Source: Pseudopontixanthobacter vadosimaris
Lineage (GTDB): Bacteria; Pseudomonadota; Alphaproteobacteria; Sphingomonadales; Sphingomonadaceae
Direction of reading: 5' to 3'
DNA length: 64,000 nucleotides
Assembly: GCF_012979275.1 (NCBI RefSeq)
Contig: NZ_JABASZ010000032.1
Location: 124,001-188,000 of the forward strand
Positions within the stretch are counted from its first letter, which is position 1. Every line of letters begins with the position of its first letter. Below, one piece after another: positions 44,373 through 54,365 of the stretch. Below the pieces are notes generated by a model that saw only the letters and a list, made by a program, of their open reading frames with translations, did not search any database and was not told the DNA's origin. Both the position numbers and the translations under genes were made by a program.

Positions 44373-47300
44373 CAATAATTCCGGCGATAGCGAAGGTTGA
44401 CATCCGTTCCGCCCGAACCGCCAGCCTGGGTCAGGATCGAAAGGAACGGCGTGATTGCGATTTCCAGCTGCGTGGCAGTGAAGCCGCGTGCATCGGTGAT
44501 CAGTTCGACATAGATGTCGTCGGTCAGATATTTGCCGGCCGCCAGCGCCGTGCCGCGTCCGCTGGTATCGTCCGCTCCCAGGATGCGCAGCCGGTCGAAA
44601 CCGGTGGCCGAACGCAATTTGCCCAGCGGGTTCAGCCCGCCGCCCGACCCGCGCAGCGCATTGAGCGATGCCGCCAGCTGCACGGCCTGAACCGCCGAAA
44701 GATTGCCCACCGAACTGCCGAACAGGATGCGCGAGACGATCTCGTCCTGCGGCAGACCGGGCGTGCTGGTAAATTCGATCTGCGGGTTCAGCGCCCGTCC
44801 GGACACGACCACATTGACCGTGATGTCCTCGATTTCGTCGGTCGCCACGATGTTGATCGTCGGGTTGATCTCTCGCCCGCCGGTAAACGCCAGTCGGCCC
44901 GTCTCCAGTTCGAACGACCGTCCGGCAAAACCGAGCGTTCCGCGTATCAGCTCCACCTCGCCCGACAGGACCGGGGCTGCACTCGAGCCGCTGATGGCCA
45001 GATCCGCGCTCCATTCGGATTCCAGCCCCATGCCGGATACGTACAGTTCTTCCGGCGCGACCAGATCGATATCGAGGCGCAATTGTTCGAACAGGCCGGG
45101 CAGGCTTTCTTCCGGTTCGCTCTCGGTAATGCGCTGCGGGCCGCGCGGCGGCTTGAAACGAACGCCGGTGAGTTCGGGGATCTCAGCCGCACCCGAGCGG
45201 ATAATCTCGTAGCGCGTTTCGGGCAGAAGCAGCTCGCCTGCCAGCAAGGCTTCGCGGCCCGCCGCTTTCGTCAGACGCAGGGTGCCGGTCGCCGCGGTGG
45301 ACAGGGCGTCGCTTCGGGCCAGTCGTGCCCGGTCGAGTTCGACCCTGATATCCATGGGATAGCCGCTGTCCGACGCCAGGCTGACGAAGCCTGCTGCCCG
45401 CACGCTGCCATTGCCTGCTTCGGCAGAGAGACGTTCGAGTTCCAGGCGGTCGCCATCGAAACGTGCGTTGACACTCATATCGGTGAGGCGGGTGCCGTAG
45501 GTCAGGTTTTCATAGGTCAGGCGGTTCGCCCTGACGACCCCCTGCAGGCAGGGGTCCGATACGCGGCAACCGAAATCCGCCGCCACGCCGACCGGGCCGG
45601 ACAGGCGTTGATCCACGAGGCCCGCCAGCGAGAACAACGTATCGGCCGGACCATTGTAGCGGATACCGCCGCCGAGCGGTGCCTGCAGCAGGCGCTCGCT
45701 CCACGGCCCCGCGCCTGGAGGCAGCGGGCTGAGCGTGGCGACCATCCGACCAATGACGCTGCCCCTGCGGCGGATCACGGCCCTTGCATCGCCGCCATCG
45801 GCCAGCAGCTTGCCGACGAAATTGATGTCGACGGACTGGCTGACGGACACCGCGGTCGTGCGCGTGAAATCACGAACCGACAGGCGGGCGTCGGCGCGCG
45901 GAAACGATCCGGAAGCCGGCAGTGCGAAATCCAGGCTGCCCGTCGCCGTGCCGTCGAGGCCGAGGCCCGGGACGAAGGCATTGACGATGTCGAGATCGAG
46001 GGAATCGAGGCGGCTCTGCACCCTTATCCCGTCGCCATAGGTTCCGGCGAGCCGCAGATTACCGCTGCCGAAATCGATGCGGGTGGGCAGCAGGCGATAT
46101 GTGCCGTCGCCTGGCACGATACGCGCCGGGCCCGCGGTTTCGAAGTCGAGACCGCGAACCCGCCCCTTGATCGCGGCGCGCCACAATTGCGGCTGCAGGT
46201 CGGCATTTGCGGCTATGCGGAACGGCACACCGCTGGTGCCCCGTGCCAGCAGCTTCGCATTTCCGCGCCCGTCACGATAATCGACAATGGCGCGTGCCGC
46301 TGCGATGACGATTTCGCCATAACGGGCGTCGGCCAGCTGGACGTCGGCGACGACATAAGGCTGGTCATAAAGGACCACGCGCGCGTCGATGATGGCCGTG
46401 CCGATGGCGAGCTGCGCCGGGCCGGGCAAATTCGCGTCCCGCGCCCGCAAATTCAGGTCGGCGGCCTGGTATCGCCCTTCGTTGTCCAGCCGCACCACGC
46501 CATCGAAACCGCGTCCGCTGGCCGTCAGCCGCCCGGCGAATGGGCCGGCCGGCGTCTGCCGGACCGATCCGGCAAATTTCACGCCGGCCAGATTGGCGCT
46601 GTTGACGTCGAGTGTCAGGACATCGCCGGCATTGACGACGACATCCGCCGTCAGGGGGCCATAATCCGTGTCCGCCGTGGCGGTCAGGCGATAGCCGCTG
46701 CCGGACCGGGTGACGTTGGCGGTCAGATTGGCCAGCCCAAGGCCGAAATCGGGATTGGTTGCCGTGATCGTCGCATCCGGGTCGGAAATCGTGCCCCGAA
46801 CCCTGACACCCACCGCGCCATATTGCTCCGTCACCGCCTGGGCGTCCAGAACGATCCGCCCATCCTGCGTATAGGAGCCGCTGCCACTGGTGATGCGAAC
46901 CAGCGGCGATCGCAATTCGAGATCGTCGAAATAGATCGTGCCGTCGGGCGCATAGCGCACACCCGCGCCAGCCACCGCATTGCCGCCCAGAAAATCGCGA
47001 ACGCCCTCGTTCTCGATCAGACGCGACCGCACGTTCACCCGGCCGGCGAGCGCGAAGCCCTGCGCTTCGCTACGCAGGTCGATATCGGTGCTGATGTCGA
47101 AGATACCGACCCCGTCGACGCGGTAATTGTCGATCCGCCCGTCGATGGCGCCGGTATACAACCCGGTCGAGAAATCGGCGAGGAGGATCAGCCCGGCATC
47201 GATTCGGTCGGAACGAATGCGGAGATTGTCGGACAGCAGGCGCGTTCCCTCTATGGCGATGTCGCCATTCAGGCGCACATTCGTCAGTGTCCCGCCGGCC

Positions 47301-48673
47301 ACGCTGTCGAGCCCGGTAATGCGGTCGATCCGCGCGTCGACGGGAATGAATATCCGGTCCGGATTGATCGTGGCCTGCCCCGATGCGCGCAGGTTCTGCA
47401 GCCCGATATCGCCAAACAGGATGCGATTGGCATTCAGCGAATAGGCGATTTCAGGCGCAGTGAAGGCACCGTCCAGCACCAGATTGCCGCGAAGCCCGCT
47501 GCCGCGCAGATTTTCCGCCAATACCGATGGCCGCAGCAGGACGAAGCCGACCCGCAAGCCGTCGAAGCTGTTGTCCGACAGATCGACACCGCCATTCGCA
47601 TTCAGACGGAACGCGTCGCTGCCGATGCTTCCGGCCAGTTCCACGCGCCGCTCCTCGGGCGTGAAAGTCACATCCACGGCGGTTGTCGGCCCGAACAAGG
47701 CGGCAGCCTGACCTTCCAGAAGGCGCGCAACCCGCGTCGCCCCGCGCAGGGTGAACGTGCCGTCACGGGCGATGATCGCGAGATCGGCGAAGCTTTCCCC
47801 GCCCAGATCGGCGTCCAGCCGTCCGTTCCATGCGGCCCAGTCACCGCGCCCTCCGACGCGCAATGCGATGCTCTGGTCCAGCCCTGCAAGAGCCGCCAGC
47901 ACACCGTCCGCCGGGGCGTCGAGTGCAAGGTCGAGCGCCAGGCGGTTCTCTTCCGGCACCGCGTCCAGCACGAGGCGGATTTCGTCGCCGCCGGCACGAC
48001 CTTCACCTGCAATCGTGGCACCGTTCAGGACCACTTGCGCGCGGCCGTCCGAAATGTGCGCCTCGCCGGCCAGCCCCGCCACCCGCCGTTCGCCCGTCAC
48101 CACGGGTTCCACGACGAAACGGTCGATCGCCAGCCTATCTATATCGATGTCGAGATCCGGCAGGAGCGGATCGTCGGTTTCGGGAACTTCGTAGAATTCG
48201 GGCAGGCGCAGCAATGTCATCCGCTCTGCCGTTGCCGACCTGATGTCCACATGCCCGTTGATGAAGGCGAAGGGCCGCCAGTCCACGACGACTTCAGGCG
48301 AGGTCAGGAAGGCGCCCTCGGGATCGCGAAGCGCAAGCCCTTCCAGAATCATCTCGCCGTAGATCGACCCGCCGATGCGATCGATCTCGATCTGCAATCC
48401 GTTTTCGAATTCGTAACCGGCGATCTGGTTGGCGATGAACCGCTTGCCCGGCCCGCTGTTCAGTCCGAAATAGACGAGCGCCAGCAAGGCGACGACGCCG
48501 AAGATGACGAAGGCGACGATCTTGGCAAGCCGCACGGCGATCCGCCGGCCCCAGCCGGGCCGCTGCCGCGGGTCATGATCGTCCATATCGGCGTGGGCAA
48601 CCTGTTCGCGCGGGGAGTCGTCACGTTCTTCATCGTGCCCGGACCGGGTCACGTCATCATGAACCCCGGCCAT
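44372..48673 (-). CDS. tamB: Translocation and assembly module subunit TamB
   Basis: A 1433-residue inner-membrane-anchored periplasmic protein that spans the envelope with an AsmA-like beta-taco groove and works with TamA in outer-membrane protein or phospholipid transport. The first ~45 residues are charged and cytosolic, and a single membrane helix lies at ~50-70 (KIVAFVIFGVVALLALVYF). The rest is repetitive beta-sheet. The C-terminal conserved DUF490 region holds GTLGFAGRSFELETGRLAFTG and DEIVSRILFGSSVGNLS, ending NLRYRRNY. The first residues overlap the tamA stop by TGATG. The length is in the normal range. Confidence 0.95.
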   Translation of the reverse strand: MAGVHDDVTRSGHDEERDDSPREQVAHADMDDHDPRQRPGWGRRIAVRLAKIVAFVIFGVVALLALVYFGLNSGPGKRFIANQIAGYEFENGLQIEIDRIGGSIYGEMILEGLALRDPEGAFLTSPEVVVDWRPFAFINGHVDIRSATAERMTLLRLPEFYEVPETDDPLLPDLDIDIDRLAIDRFVVEPVVTGERRVAGLAGEAHISDGRAQVVLNGATIAGEGRAGGDEIRLVLDAVPEENRLALDLALDAPADGVLAALAGLDQSIALRVGGRGDWAAWNGRLDADLGGESFADLAIIARDGTFTLRGATRVARLLEGQAAALFGPTTAVDVTFTPEERRVELAGSIGSDAFRLNANGGVDLSDNSFDGLRVGFVLLRPSVLAENLRGSGLRGNLVLDGAFTAPEIAYSLNANRILFGDIGLQNLRASGQATINPDRIFIPVDARIDRITGLDSVAGGTLTNVRLNGDIAIEGTRLLSDNLRIRSDRIDAGLILLADFSTGLYTGAIDGRIDNYRVDGVGIFDISTDIDLRSEAQGFALAGRVNVRSRLIENEGVRDFLGGNAVAGAGVRYAPDGTIYFDDLELRSPLVRITSGSGSYTQDGRIVLDAQAVTEQYGAVGVRVRGTISDPDATITATNPDFGLGLANLTANVTRSGSGYRLTATADTDYGPLTADVVVNAGDVLTLDVNSANLAGVKFAGSVRQTPAGPFAGRLTASGRGFDGVVRLDNEGRYQAADLNLRARDANLPGPAQLAIGTAIIDARVVLYDQPYVVADVQLADARYGEIVIAAARAIVDYRDGRGNAKLLARGTSGVPFRIAANADLQPQLWRAAIKGRVRGLDFETAGPARIVPGDGTYRLLPTRIDFGSGNLRLAGTYGDGIRVQSRLDSLDLDIVNAFVPGLGLDGTATGSLDFALPASGSFPRADARLSVRDFTRTTAVSVSQSVDINFVGKLLADGGDARAVIRRRGSVIGRMVATLSPLPPGAGPWSERLLQAPLGGGIRYNGPADTLFSLAGLVDQRLSGPVGVAADFGCRVSDPCLQGVVRANRLTYENLTYGTRLTDMSVNARFDGDRLELERLSAEAGNGSVRAAGFVSLASDSGYPMDIRVELDRARLARSDALSTAATGTLRLTKAAGREALLAGELLLPETRYEIIRSGAAEIPELTGVRFKPPRGPQRITESEPEESLPGLFEQLRLDIDLVAPEELYVSGMGLESEWSADLAISGSSAAPVLSGEVELIRGTLGFAGRSFELETGRLAFTGGREINPTINIVATDEIEDITVNVVVSGRALNPQIEFTSTPGLPQDEIVSRILFGSSVGNLSAVQAVQLAASLNALRGSGGGLNPLGKLRSATGFDRLRILGADDTSGRGTALAAGKYLTDDIYVELITDARGFTATQLEIAITPFLSILTQAGGSGGTDVNLRYRRNY

Positions 48674-51090
48674 CAGAAAGCCTGCCCGATCGAGATATAG
48701 ACGGCGATCAGGCTCTCACCTTCCCGCCGGCCGAGCGGGGTGGCGACATCGAGCCGGAGCGGCCCGAAATTGGTGTAGAAGCGTCCGCCGATGCCCGCGC
48801 CGAAACGCAGGTCGGAAAAGTCCGGCGTGGTGCCTTCATACACCTGTCCGGCATCGACGAAGCCGACGATCCCGAAATCGCCGAAGCGATAGCGCACTTC
48901 GATGGCCGCTTCGTTCAGGCTGCGCCCGCCGATGGGCCGGGTGATGAAGGGATCGTCCTCATTCTCGGGATCGTCGGGATCGAAGTCGGGATTGGGTTCG
49001 AGCGATTTGGGGCCGAGGTTCTGATAGCCGAAGCCCCGCACCGAGCCGCCTCCGCCGCCGTAGAACCGGCGGGAAGGCGCAAGATCGAAGCGGTCGATCC
49101 CCTGAATGGTGCCGAGCGCCACGCGCCCTGCGATGACGAAGGATTCACCGACAGGGTAATAGGTGGAGGCATCCAGCCGCGCCCGCACGTACGGGGTGAA
49201 GCCGTCCTGCAGCGACCCTTCGGGTTCGACCAGCGCCGTGACGCGGAATCCCTGCACCGGATTGAGCAGGCTTTCGGTGGTGTCGAAACCCACCTGTCCC
49301 TGCAACCCGCCGATGAAGAAGGTCCGCCGCTCCCGCTCGCCCGTCCCGGGGTCAAAATCGTCTTCATTCGTGGCGAGCAATTGCGCGCCATAGGCATAGG
49401 TCAGCGGCTTCTGCCAGATCGGCGTGGAATCGTAAGCGACACGCGTGGCAAGCCGGGCGGTAAATGCCTCATAGGCTTCGTAATCGCTGTGCAGCGCCTC
49501 TGCCGAGACGGAGAATGTCCGGTCACGCCGCCCGGCATTGGACCGGCGGAAGATGACTCCCGCGCCCTGTTCCTGCGTGCCTGCAACCCCGTTGACGATC
49601 AAGGCGCCTTCGGGCGGGAACAGATTGCGGTGACTCCAGCTGCCCTCCAGCCGCACGCCCTGGCCCGTGCCGTAACCTGCGCCTGCGGCCAGCGTCCGGG
49701 CAGGTCCGGCGTTCTGCTCCACGGCAATCGTGACATATTCCGTCCCGTCCCCGGCCGACTCTCCGGTCGGTTCCGCCGTGACGGCCACGGTGTTGAACAG
49801 GCCTGTGGCGACCATCGCCTGTCGCAGATCGTCGACCAGGCGGCTGTCGTACAGCTCGCCCCGTTCGAAGCGGGACAGGGTGTCGATATGCTCCGCCCCG
49901 AAAGCGAGATCTCCGGAGGTGCTGAAGCCGCCGAACCGTGCCCGCACACCGGGATCGACGGGCAAGGTATAGACGCCATCGGCGGTTTCGGGGTCGAGCA
50001 GGATGTCGCGCTCCCCGACCTGCGCGAAGGGATAACCCTGCTGGGGAAGGGCGATGGCGACATTGGCTTCTGCTGCCTGCACCCGTTCGGCGACGATCGG
50101 GCTACCTGCCTCCAGCGGCAGATTGTCCGCAATCAACCCTTCGGGCACGGTAGGCGGCGCATCGAGGATGATTTCGGCAAATTCGTAGCGTTCGCCCGGA
50201 ATTACGTCGAGAACCGCCGTCAGCGGCTGTCCGTCGGCCGCGTCGGAGCGATCGACCCGGGTTTCCACCTCGGCCGAAAACCAGCCTTCCGATGCCAGCA
50301 GACGTTTCAGAAGCACGCTGTCTTCGCCCAGCCGCGCGGCGATCTGCGCGACATTCGCCGCATCCTGATCGTCATTCTCAAGCGCGGACAGACCTTCGAA
50401 AATGCCGCGAAGGTCGGTTTCCGTCGCCTCGTCCGCTTCCTCGAGCCCGTTCAGCGCGATGGCATATTCCACCTCGAGAACGTCGCTGCCGTCCTCGGCA
50501 TCGGCGAACTCGACCGGCTCCACCTCGAATTCACCCAGCGGCGGCAGCGGCGCGGCCAGTTCCGCATCGCGGATAGGCGCGTCACCGATCTCTTCCACCG
50601 GGTCGCCATCCGCCAGGGCGGGATCGCCAAGCGGAGCCTCCGCGCCTTCCGTCGTACCGAGCGGCGGAAGCACGCCCCGGCCATCCAGCAAATCATCCCG
50701 TTCGATTTCCGCCAGCGCCTCGGCATCGCCTTCGGCTGCCTCGATCGCCATGCGCCGCTCGAATTCGGCGATGGATTCGAGCGGACGGTCGAGTTCGGGA
50801 TCGTCGTCGACATCCAGATCGGGGATCGCTTCGCGAAATTCTTCCAGATCGATGATCGGCGGAATGACCGGCAAATCCGCATCTGCCGGCGGCGGCGGCG
50901 GCATGACCATGTCGGCCTGCAAATCGTCCCGAGCAGCGGCTTGCCCCGCACGCTCAGCGCTTGCAGCATCCTGTTGCTCCGCGAAAACATCCTGCGCGGA
51001 TGCCGGGTTCGAGCAGGCAAGCGTAGCACAGGCCAGCGCCGCATAGCCCGCGCCCGCCAGAAGATCATAGCGTGAAACAGCAAAACCCAT
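48673..51090 (-). CDS. tamA: TamA-type BamA/Omp85 family outer membrane protein with acidic N-terminal extension
   Basis: An 805-residue outer-membrane protein. The signal sequence is residues ~1-33. An unusual region follows (~35-205), very rich in Asp, Glu, Ala and Pro with no cysteine, and then POTRA-like domains (~205-470). The C-terminal 16-stranded barrel carries RRFYGGGGGSVRGFG (the Omp85 RGF loop motif) and ends in a final Phe (SIGQAF). It pairs with the downstream tamB (overlap TGATG). The acidic extension is longer than in typical TamA proteins and its function is unknown. Confidence 0.92.
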   Translation of the reverse strand: MGFAVSRYDLLAGAGYAALACATLACSNPASAQDVFAEQQDAASAERAGQAAARDDLQADMVMPPPPPADADLPVIPPIIDLEEFREAIPDLDVDDDPELDRPLESIAEFERRMAIEAAEGDAEALAEIERDDLLDGRGVLPPLGTTEGAEAPLGDPALADGDPVEEIGDAPIRDAELAAPLPPLGEFEVEPVEFADAEDGSDVLEVEYAIALNGLEEADEATETDLRGIFEGLSALENDDQDAANVAQIAARLGEDSVLLKRLLASEGWFSAEVETRVDRSDAADGQPLTAVLDVIPGERYEFAEIILDAPPTVPEGLIADNLPLEAGSPIVAERVQAAEANVAIALPQQGYPFAQVGERDILLDPETADGVYTLPVDPGVRARFGGFSTSGDLAFGAEHIDTLSRFERGELYDSRLVDDLRQAMVATGLFNTVAVTAEPTGESAGDGTEYVTIAVEQNAGPARTLAAGAGYGTGQGVRLEGSWSHRNLFPPEGALIVNGVAGTQEQGAGVIFRRSNAGRRDRTFSVSAEALHSDYEAYEAFTARLATRVAYDSTPIWQKPLTYAYGAQLLATNEDDFDPGTGERERRTFFIGGLQGQVGFDTTESLLNPVQGFRVTALVEPEGSLQDGFTPYVRARLDASTYYPVGESFVIAGRVALGTIQGIDRFDLAPSRRFYGGGGGSVRGFGYQNLGPKSLEPNPDFDPDDPENEDDPFITRPIGGRSLNEAAIEVRYRFGDFGIVGFVDAGQVYEGTTPDFSDLRFGAGIGGRFYTNFGPLRLDVATPLGRREGESLIAVYISIGQAF

Positions 51091-51211
51091 TACGACCGCA
51101 TGAACTCCAGACCCCTCAGGCTATCGGAGATACGCTATCCTGCCGCATCCCTCAACCTGCCCTGCACCATCGGACCACGGCGCAGCCGCTGGTAGTGACA
51201 ATGAAGCACCA

Positions 51212-52249
51212 TTGCCTATTGAAACCCCCGGCGCAATTGCTGAATCGCCCTGGCGGCTTCCGCGCGCCGCATGGGTCCAGATCCTGAAGCGCGTTTTCAT
51301 GATGGCGGGCTTCCATAATCTGAACCTGCTGGCAGGCGGCGTTGCCTTCTTCACCTTTCTCGCCATCACTCCGCTCATCGCCAGCACGGTGATGATCTAC
51401 GGCCTGATCGGCGATGTCGGCATGGTCGAACGGCAGATGCGGTCGCTGGTCGAAGTGGTGCCGAGCGATGCGGCCACCCTGATCGAGGATCAGCTGCTTG
51501 CAGTCGTGACCACCAGTTCGGGCGTGACGGGTATCGCGCTGCTTATCGCCCTCGCTTTCGCCATTTACGGCGGGATGCGGGCGGCCAGCGGCCTGATCAA
51601 GGCGTTGAACGTCATCAACGAGGAAAGCGAGACCCGCGGCATCGTCAAGATCACCACGCGCGCGGCGCAGCTGACGCTGTGCGCCATCGGCATCGCCCTG
51701 GTCGGCGTGATCAGTGGCAGCGTTTTTACCTGGCTGCAGACGCAGACCTCGATCCTGATCGGCTCCCGCGTCGAGAGCCTGTTCAGCCTCTTGACCTGGC
51801 TGTTCGCCATCCTGCTCGGCAGCCTGGGCTTCGCCGTCATCATGCGCTTCGGGCCGGACCGCGCACGCGCGCAGTGGCGCTGGCTGACACCCGGCGCCGT
51901 TCTGGCCACCCTGCTGTTCATCGCCGTCTCGTTCGGATTTTCGATGTATGTCGCCTTCATCTCGGATTACAACGCGACCTACGGTTCGCTGTCGGCGATC
52001 GTCGTATTCCTGATGTGGCTGTTCCTGTCCGCCTATGCGATCCTGCTGGGCGCTCTCGTCAATGCCGAGGCCGAACGGCAGACCTTCAAGGATTCCACCA
52101 TCGGGCCGGAAGCGCCCCTGGGACAACGCGGGGCAGTTCTGGCCGACAGCACCGTGCTGCGCGGTCATGCGCTGGCGCTGGAGGAAAAGAAGCGGCGCCG
52201 CGAAATGGAACGGCTGGCGCGCAAATCGGCACGAAAGACGGCGGATTAG
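51212..52249 (+). CDS. YihY/BrkB-family inner-membrane protein
   Basis: A 345-residue membrane protein with about six helices, starting with LLAGGVAFFTFLAITPLIA. The NATYGSLSAIVVFLMWLFLSAYAILLGA motif region is characteristic of YihY/BrkB (once misnamed ribonuclease BN). The C-terminal 70 residues are basic and cytosolic. Function is unresolved. The frame opens with TTG 51212; no ribosome site is obvious and the first in-frame ATG pair is 87 bases later. I keep TTG because the family has ~25-30 residues before the first helix. It is divergent from tamA. Confidence 0.82.
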   Translation: MPIETPGAIAESPWRLPRAAWVQILKRVFMMAGFHNLNLLAGGVAFFTFLAITPLIASTVMIYGLIGDVGMVERQMRSLVEVVPSDAATLIEDQLLAVVTTSSGVTGIALLIALAFAIYGGMRAASGLIKALNVINEESETRGIVKITTRAAQLTLCAIGIALVGVISGSVFTWLQTQTSILIGSRVESLFSLLTWLFAILLGSLGFAVIMRFGPDRARAQWRWLTPGAVLATLLFIAVSFGFSMYVAFISDYNATYGSLSAIVVFLMWLFLSAYAILLGALVNAEAERQTFKDSTIGPEAPLGQRGAVLADSTVLRGHALALEEKKRRREMERLARKSARKTAD

Positions 52250-52307
52250 AAACTGCGGACCGGTTTATAGGAGCCGGCCCGCTGCAATCCCGTCGCACGT
52301 GCAATCC

Positions 52308-54353
52308 TTACGCAGTCAGTCGCTCGCCGCGCTCCGCCTTGCCGCGCAGATAGTCGCTGACCTCCAGGCCATATTTGTCGAGACCCGCGACTACCTTGCC
52401 CAGCCCGATGGTATCGGCCCAGAACATCGGTCCGCCGGTGAATACCGGCCAGCCATAGCCATTGATCCAGACGACATCGATATCGCTCGCCCGCTGCGCC
52501 ATGCCTTCGTCGAGGATCTTCGCCCCTTCGTTCACCATCGGGTAAAGCAGACGTTCAAGGATTTCATCGGCCCCGATGTCGCGCTGCTCGCGCCCTGCCT
52601 TCGCGGCGAAATCGGCGATGATCGCCTTGGTTTCATCCGAAGGCGTACGATTGCGCGAGCCATCGTAATCGTAGAACCCCTTCCCGGTCTTCTGGCCGAA
52701 ACGACCCGCGGCGCAAAGCGCCTCGCGCACATTCGTCACCTTCGACGGATCGCGGTGCCAACCGATGTCCAGGCCCGCAAGATCGCCCATCTGGAACGGA
52801 CCCATGGGGAATCCGAAATCGACCAGCACCTCGTCGACCTCCCAGTAATTCGCGCCTTCCATCACCAGTTCATTGGCCTGCTTCTGGCGGGGTGACAGCA
52901 TCCGGTTGCCGATAAACCCGTCGCAAACACCGGAAACGACCGCGATTTTGCCGATCTTCTTCGCCAGCTTCATTGCCGTGGCAAGGACATCGTCGCGAGT
53001 TTTTGCCCCGCGCACGATCTCCAGCAGCTTCATGATATTGGCGGGCGAGAAGAAGTGCAGGCCCAGCACATAGCCGGGGCGCGATGTCGCTTGTGCGATC
53101 TCGTCCACGTTCAGATAGCTGGTGTTGGAGGCGAGGATCGCGCCCTGTTTCACATGGGCGTCCAACTTGCCGAAGACGTCCTTCTTCACGTCCATATTCT
53201 CGAAGACGGCCTCGATCACGAGGTCGCAATCGGCAAGGTCGGCATAGTCGAGAGTGGTGGAGAGCAGGCCCATGGCGGCATCGACCTGTTCCGGCTTCAT
53301 CCGCCCGCGCCTGGCCGCGTTCTCGTAATTCTTCCGCATGACCCCGGTGCCGCGATCGAGCGCGTCCTGCTTCATTTCCAGCATCGTGACCGGCATGCCG
53401 GCGGACAGGAAGTTCATGGCGATGCCGCCGCCCATCGTGCCCGCCCCGATGATGCCGACCCTGGCGATGTCGATCAGCGGCGTATCGGCCGGAATATCGT
53501 CGATCTTGTTGGCGGCGCGCTCGGCGAAGAAATAATGGCGCATCGCGGCGCTCTGCGTGCCTGCCATCAGTTTGCCGAACAATTCGCGCTCTTTGGCGAC
53601 GCCTTCGGCATAGGGCAGTTCACCTGCAGCCTTCACGGCGGCGATCGCTGCCTCCGGCGCGTCGAAGCCCTTCAGCTTGCGGCCATTCTGCTGCCGGAAA
53701 TCGTCGAAGATCGCGGGGTTTGCCACACCGTCCCTGTTGGCATCCTGTTCCGAGGTGCGCGGCACCGGCTTGCCGATCTTCGACCTTGCGAAGGCGATGG
53801 CATCCTGCTCCAGATTGCCTTCGGTCACGACAGCGTCCAGCAGGCCGATGCTTTCGGCTTTGTTCGCGGAAACCGGATTGCCGCCAACCACCAGCGGCAG
53901 CGCCGCCTCTGCACCCACGAGGCGCGGCAGGCGCTGCGTTCCGGCGGCACCGGGGATCAGGCCCAGCTTCACCTCGGGAAGGCCCAGTTTCGCCGAGGGG
54001 ACGGCAATCCGGTAATGGCAGGCCAGCGCGACTTCGCAGCCGCCGCCCAGTGCCGTGCCGTGGATGGCGGCTACGACCGGCTTGTCGCTCGCCTCGATCG
54101 CATCGCACACTTCGGGCAGGTTGGGGCCGACAGGAGCCTTGCCGAATTCGGTGATGTCAGCCCCTGCAAAGAAGGTGCGACCATCGCAGCGGATCACCAC
54201 CGCCTCGATCACGTCGTCTGCCAGTGCTGCCGCGATGCCGTCGGCCAGCCCCTGGCGCACGGCCTGTCCCAATGCGTTGACCGGCGGATTGTCGGAAATG
54301 ATGACCAGGACATTGTCATGGGTCTCGGTACGGATCGGTCCGGATGCAGTCAC
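52308..54353 (-). CDS. Fused enoyl-CoA hydratase/3-hydroxyacyl-CoA dehydrogenase (FadB/FadJ type)
   Basis: A 681-residue beta-oxidation enzyme. The N-terminal crotonase domain (~1-190) shows the oxyanion-hole segments [10 protein letters not shown] and [14 protein letters not shown]. The NAD-binding domain begins ~residue 298 with [17 protein letters not shown], followed by [16 protein letters not shown] (with the catalytic His-type segment) and a C-terminal dimer domain. It hydrates 2-enoyl-CoA and oxidises the 3-hydroxyacyl-CoA to 3-oxoacyl-CoA. The thiolase partner (FadA/FadI) is not found in the window. It lies 12 bases downstream of a class C serine hydrolase gene on the same strand. Confidence 0.93.
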   Translation of the reverse strand: MTASGPIRTETHDNVLVIISDNPPVNALGQAVRQGLADGIAAALADDVIEAVVIRCDGRTFFAGADITEFGKAPVGPNLPEVCDAIEASDKPVVAAIHGTALGGGCEVALACHYRIAVPSAKLGLPEVKLGLIPGAAGTQRLPRLVGAEAALPLVVGGNPVSANKAESIGLLDAVVTEGNLEQDAIAFARSKIGKPVPRTSEQDANRDGVANPAIFDDFRQQNGRKLKGFDAPEAAIAAVKAAGELPYAEGVAKERELFGKLMAGTQSAAMRHYFFAERAANKIDDIPADTPLIDIARVGIIGAGTMGGGIAMNFLSAGMPVTMLEMKQDALDRGTGVMRKNYENAARRGRMKPEQVDAAMGLLSTTLDYADLADCDLVIEAVFENMDVKKDVFGKLDAHVKQGAILASNTSYLNVDEIAQATSRPGYVLGLHFFSPANIMKLLEIVRGAKTRDDVLATAMKLAKKIGKIAVVSGVCDGFIGNRMLSPRQKQANELVMEGANYWEVDEVLVDFGFPMGPFQMGDLAGLDIGWHRDPSKVTNVREALCAAGRFGQKTGKGFYDYDGSRNRTPSDETKAIIADFAAKAGREQRDIGADEILERLLYPMVNEGAKILDEGMAQRASDIDVVWINGYGWPVFTGGPMFWADTIGLGKVVAGLDKYGLEVSDYLRGKAERGERLTA

Positions 54354-54365
54354 GGGGCGGCTCCT

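Noticed and set aside
45083-48700. A 1205-codon open frame on the strand opposite tamB
   Set aside because: GC-rich coding DNA leaves few stops in antisense frames. The peptide is low-complexity with no family resemblance, whereas the minus-strand frame is a full TamB.
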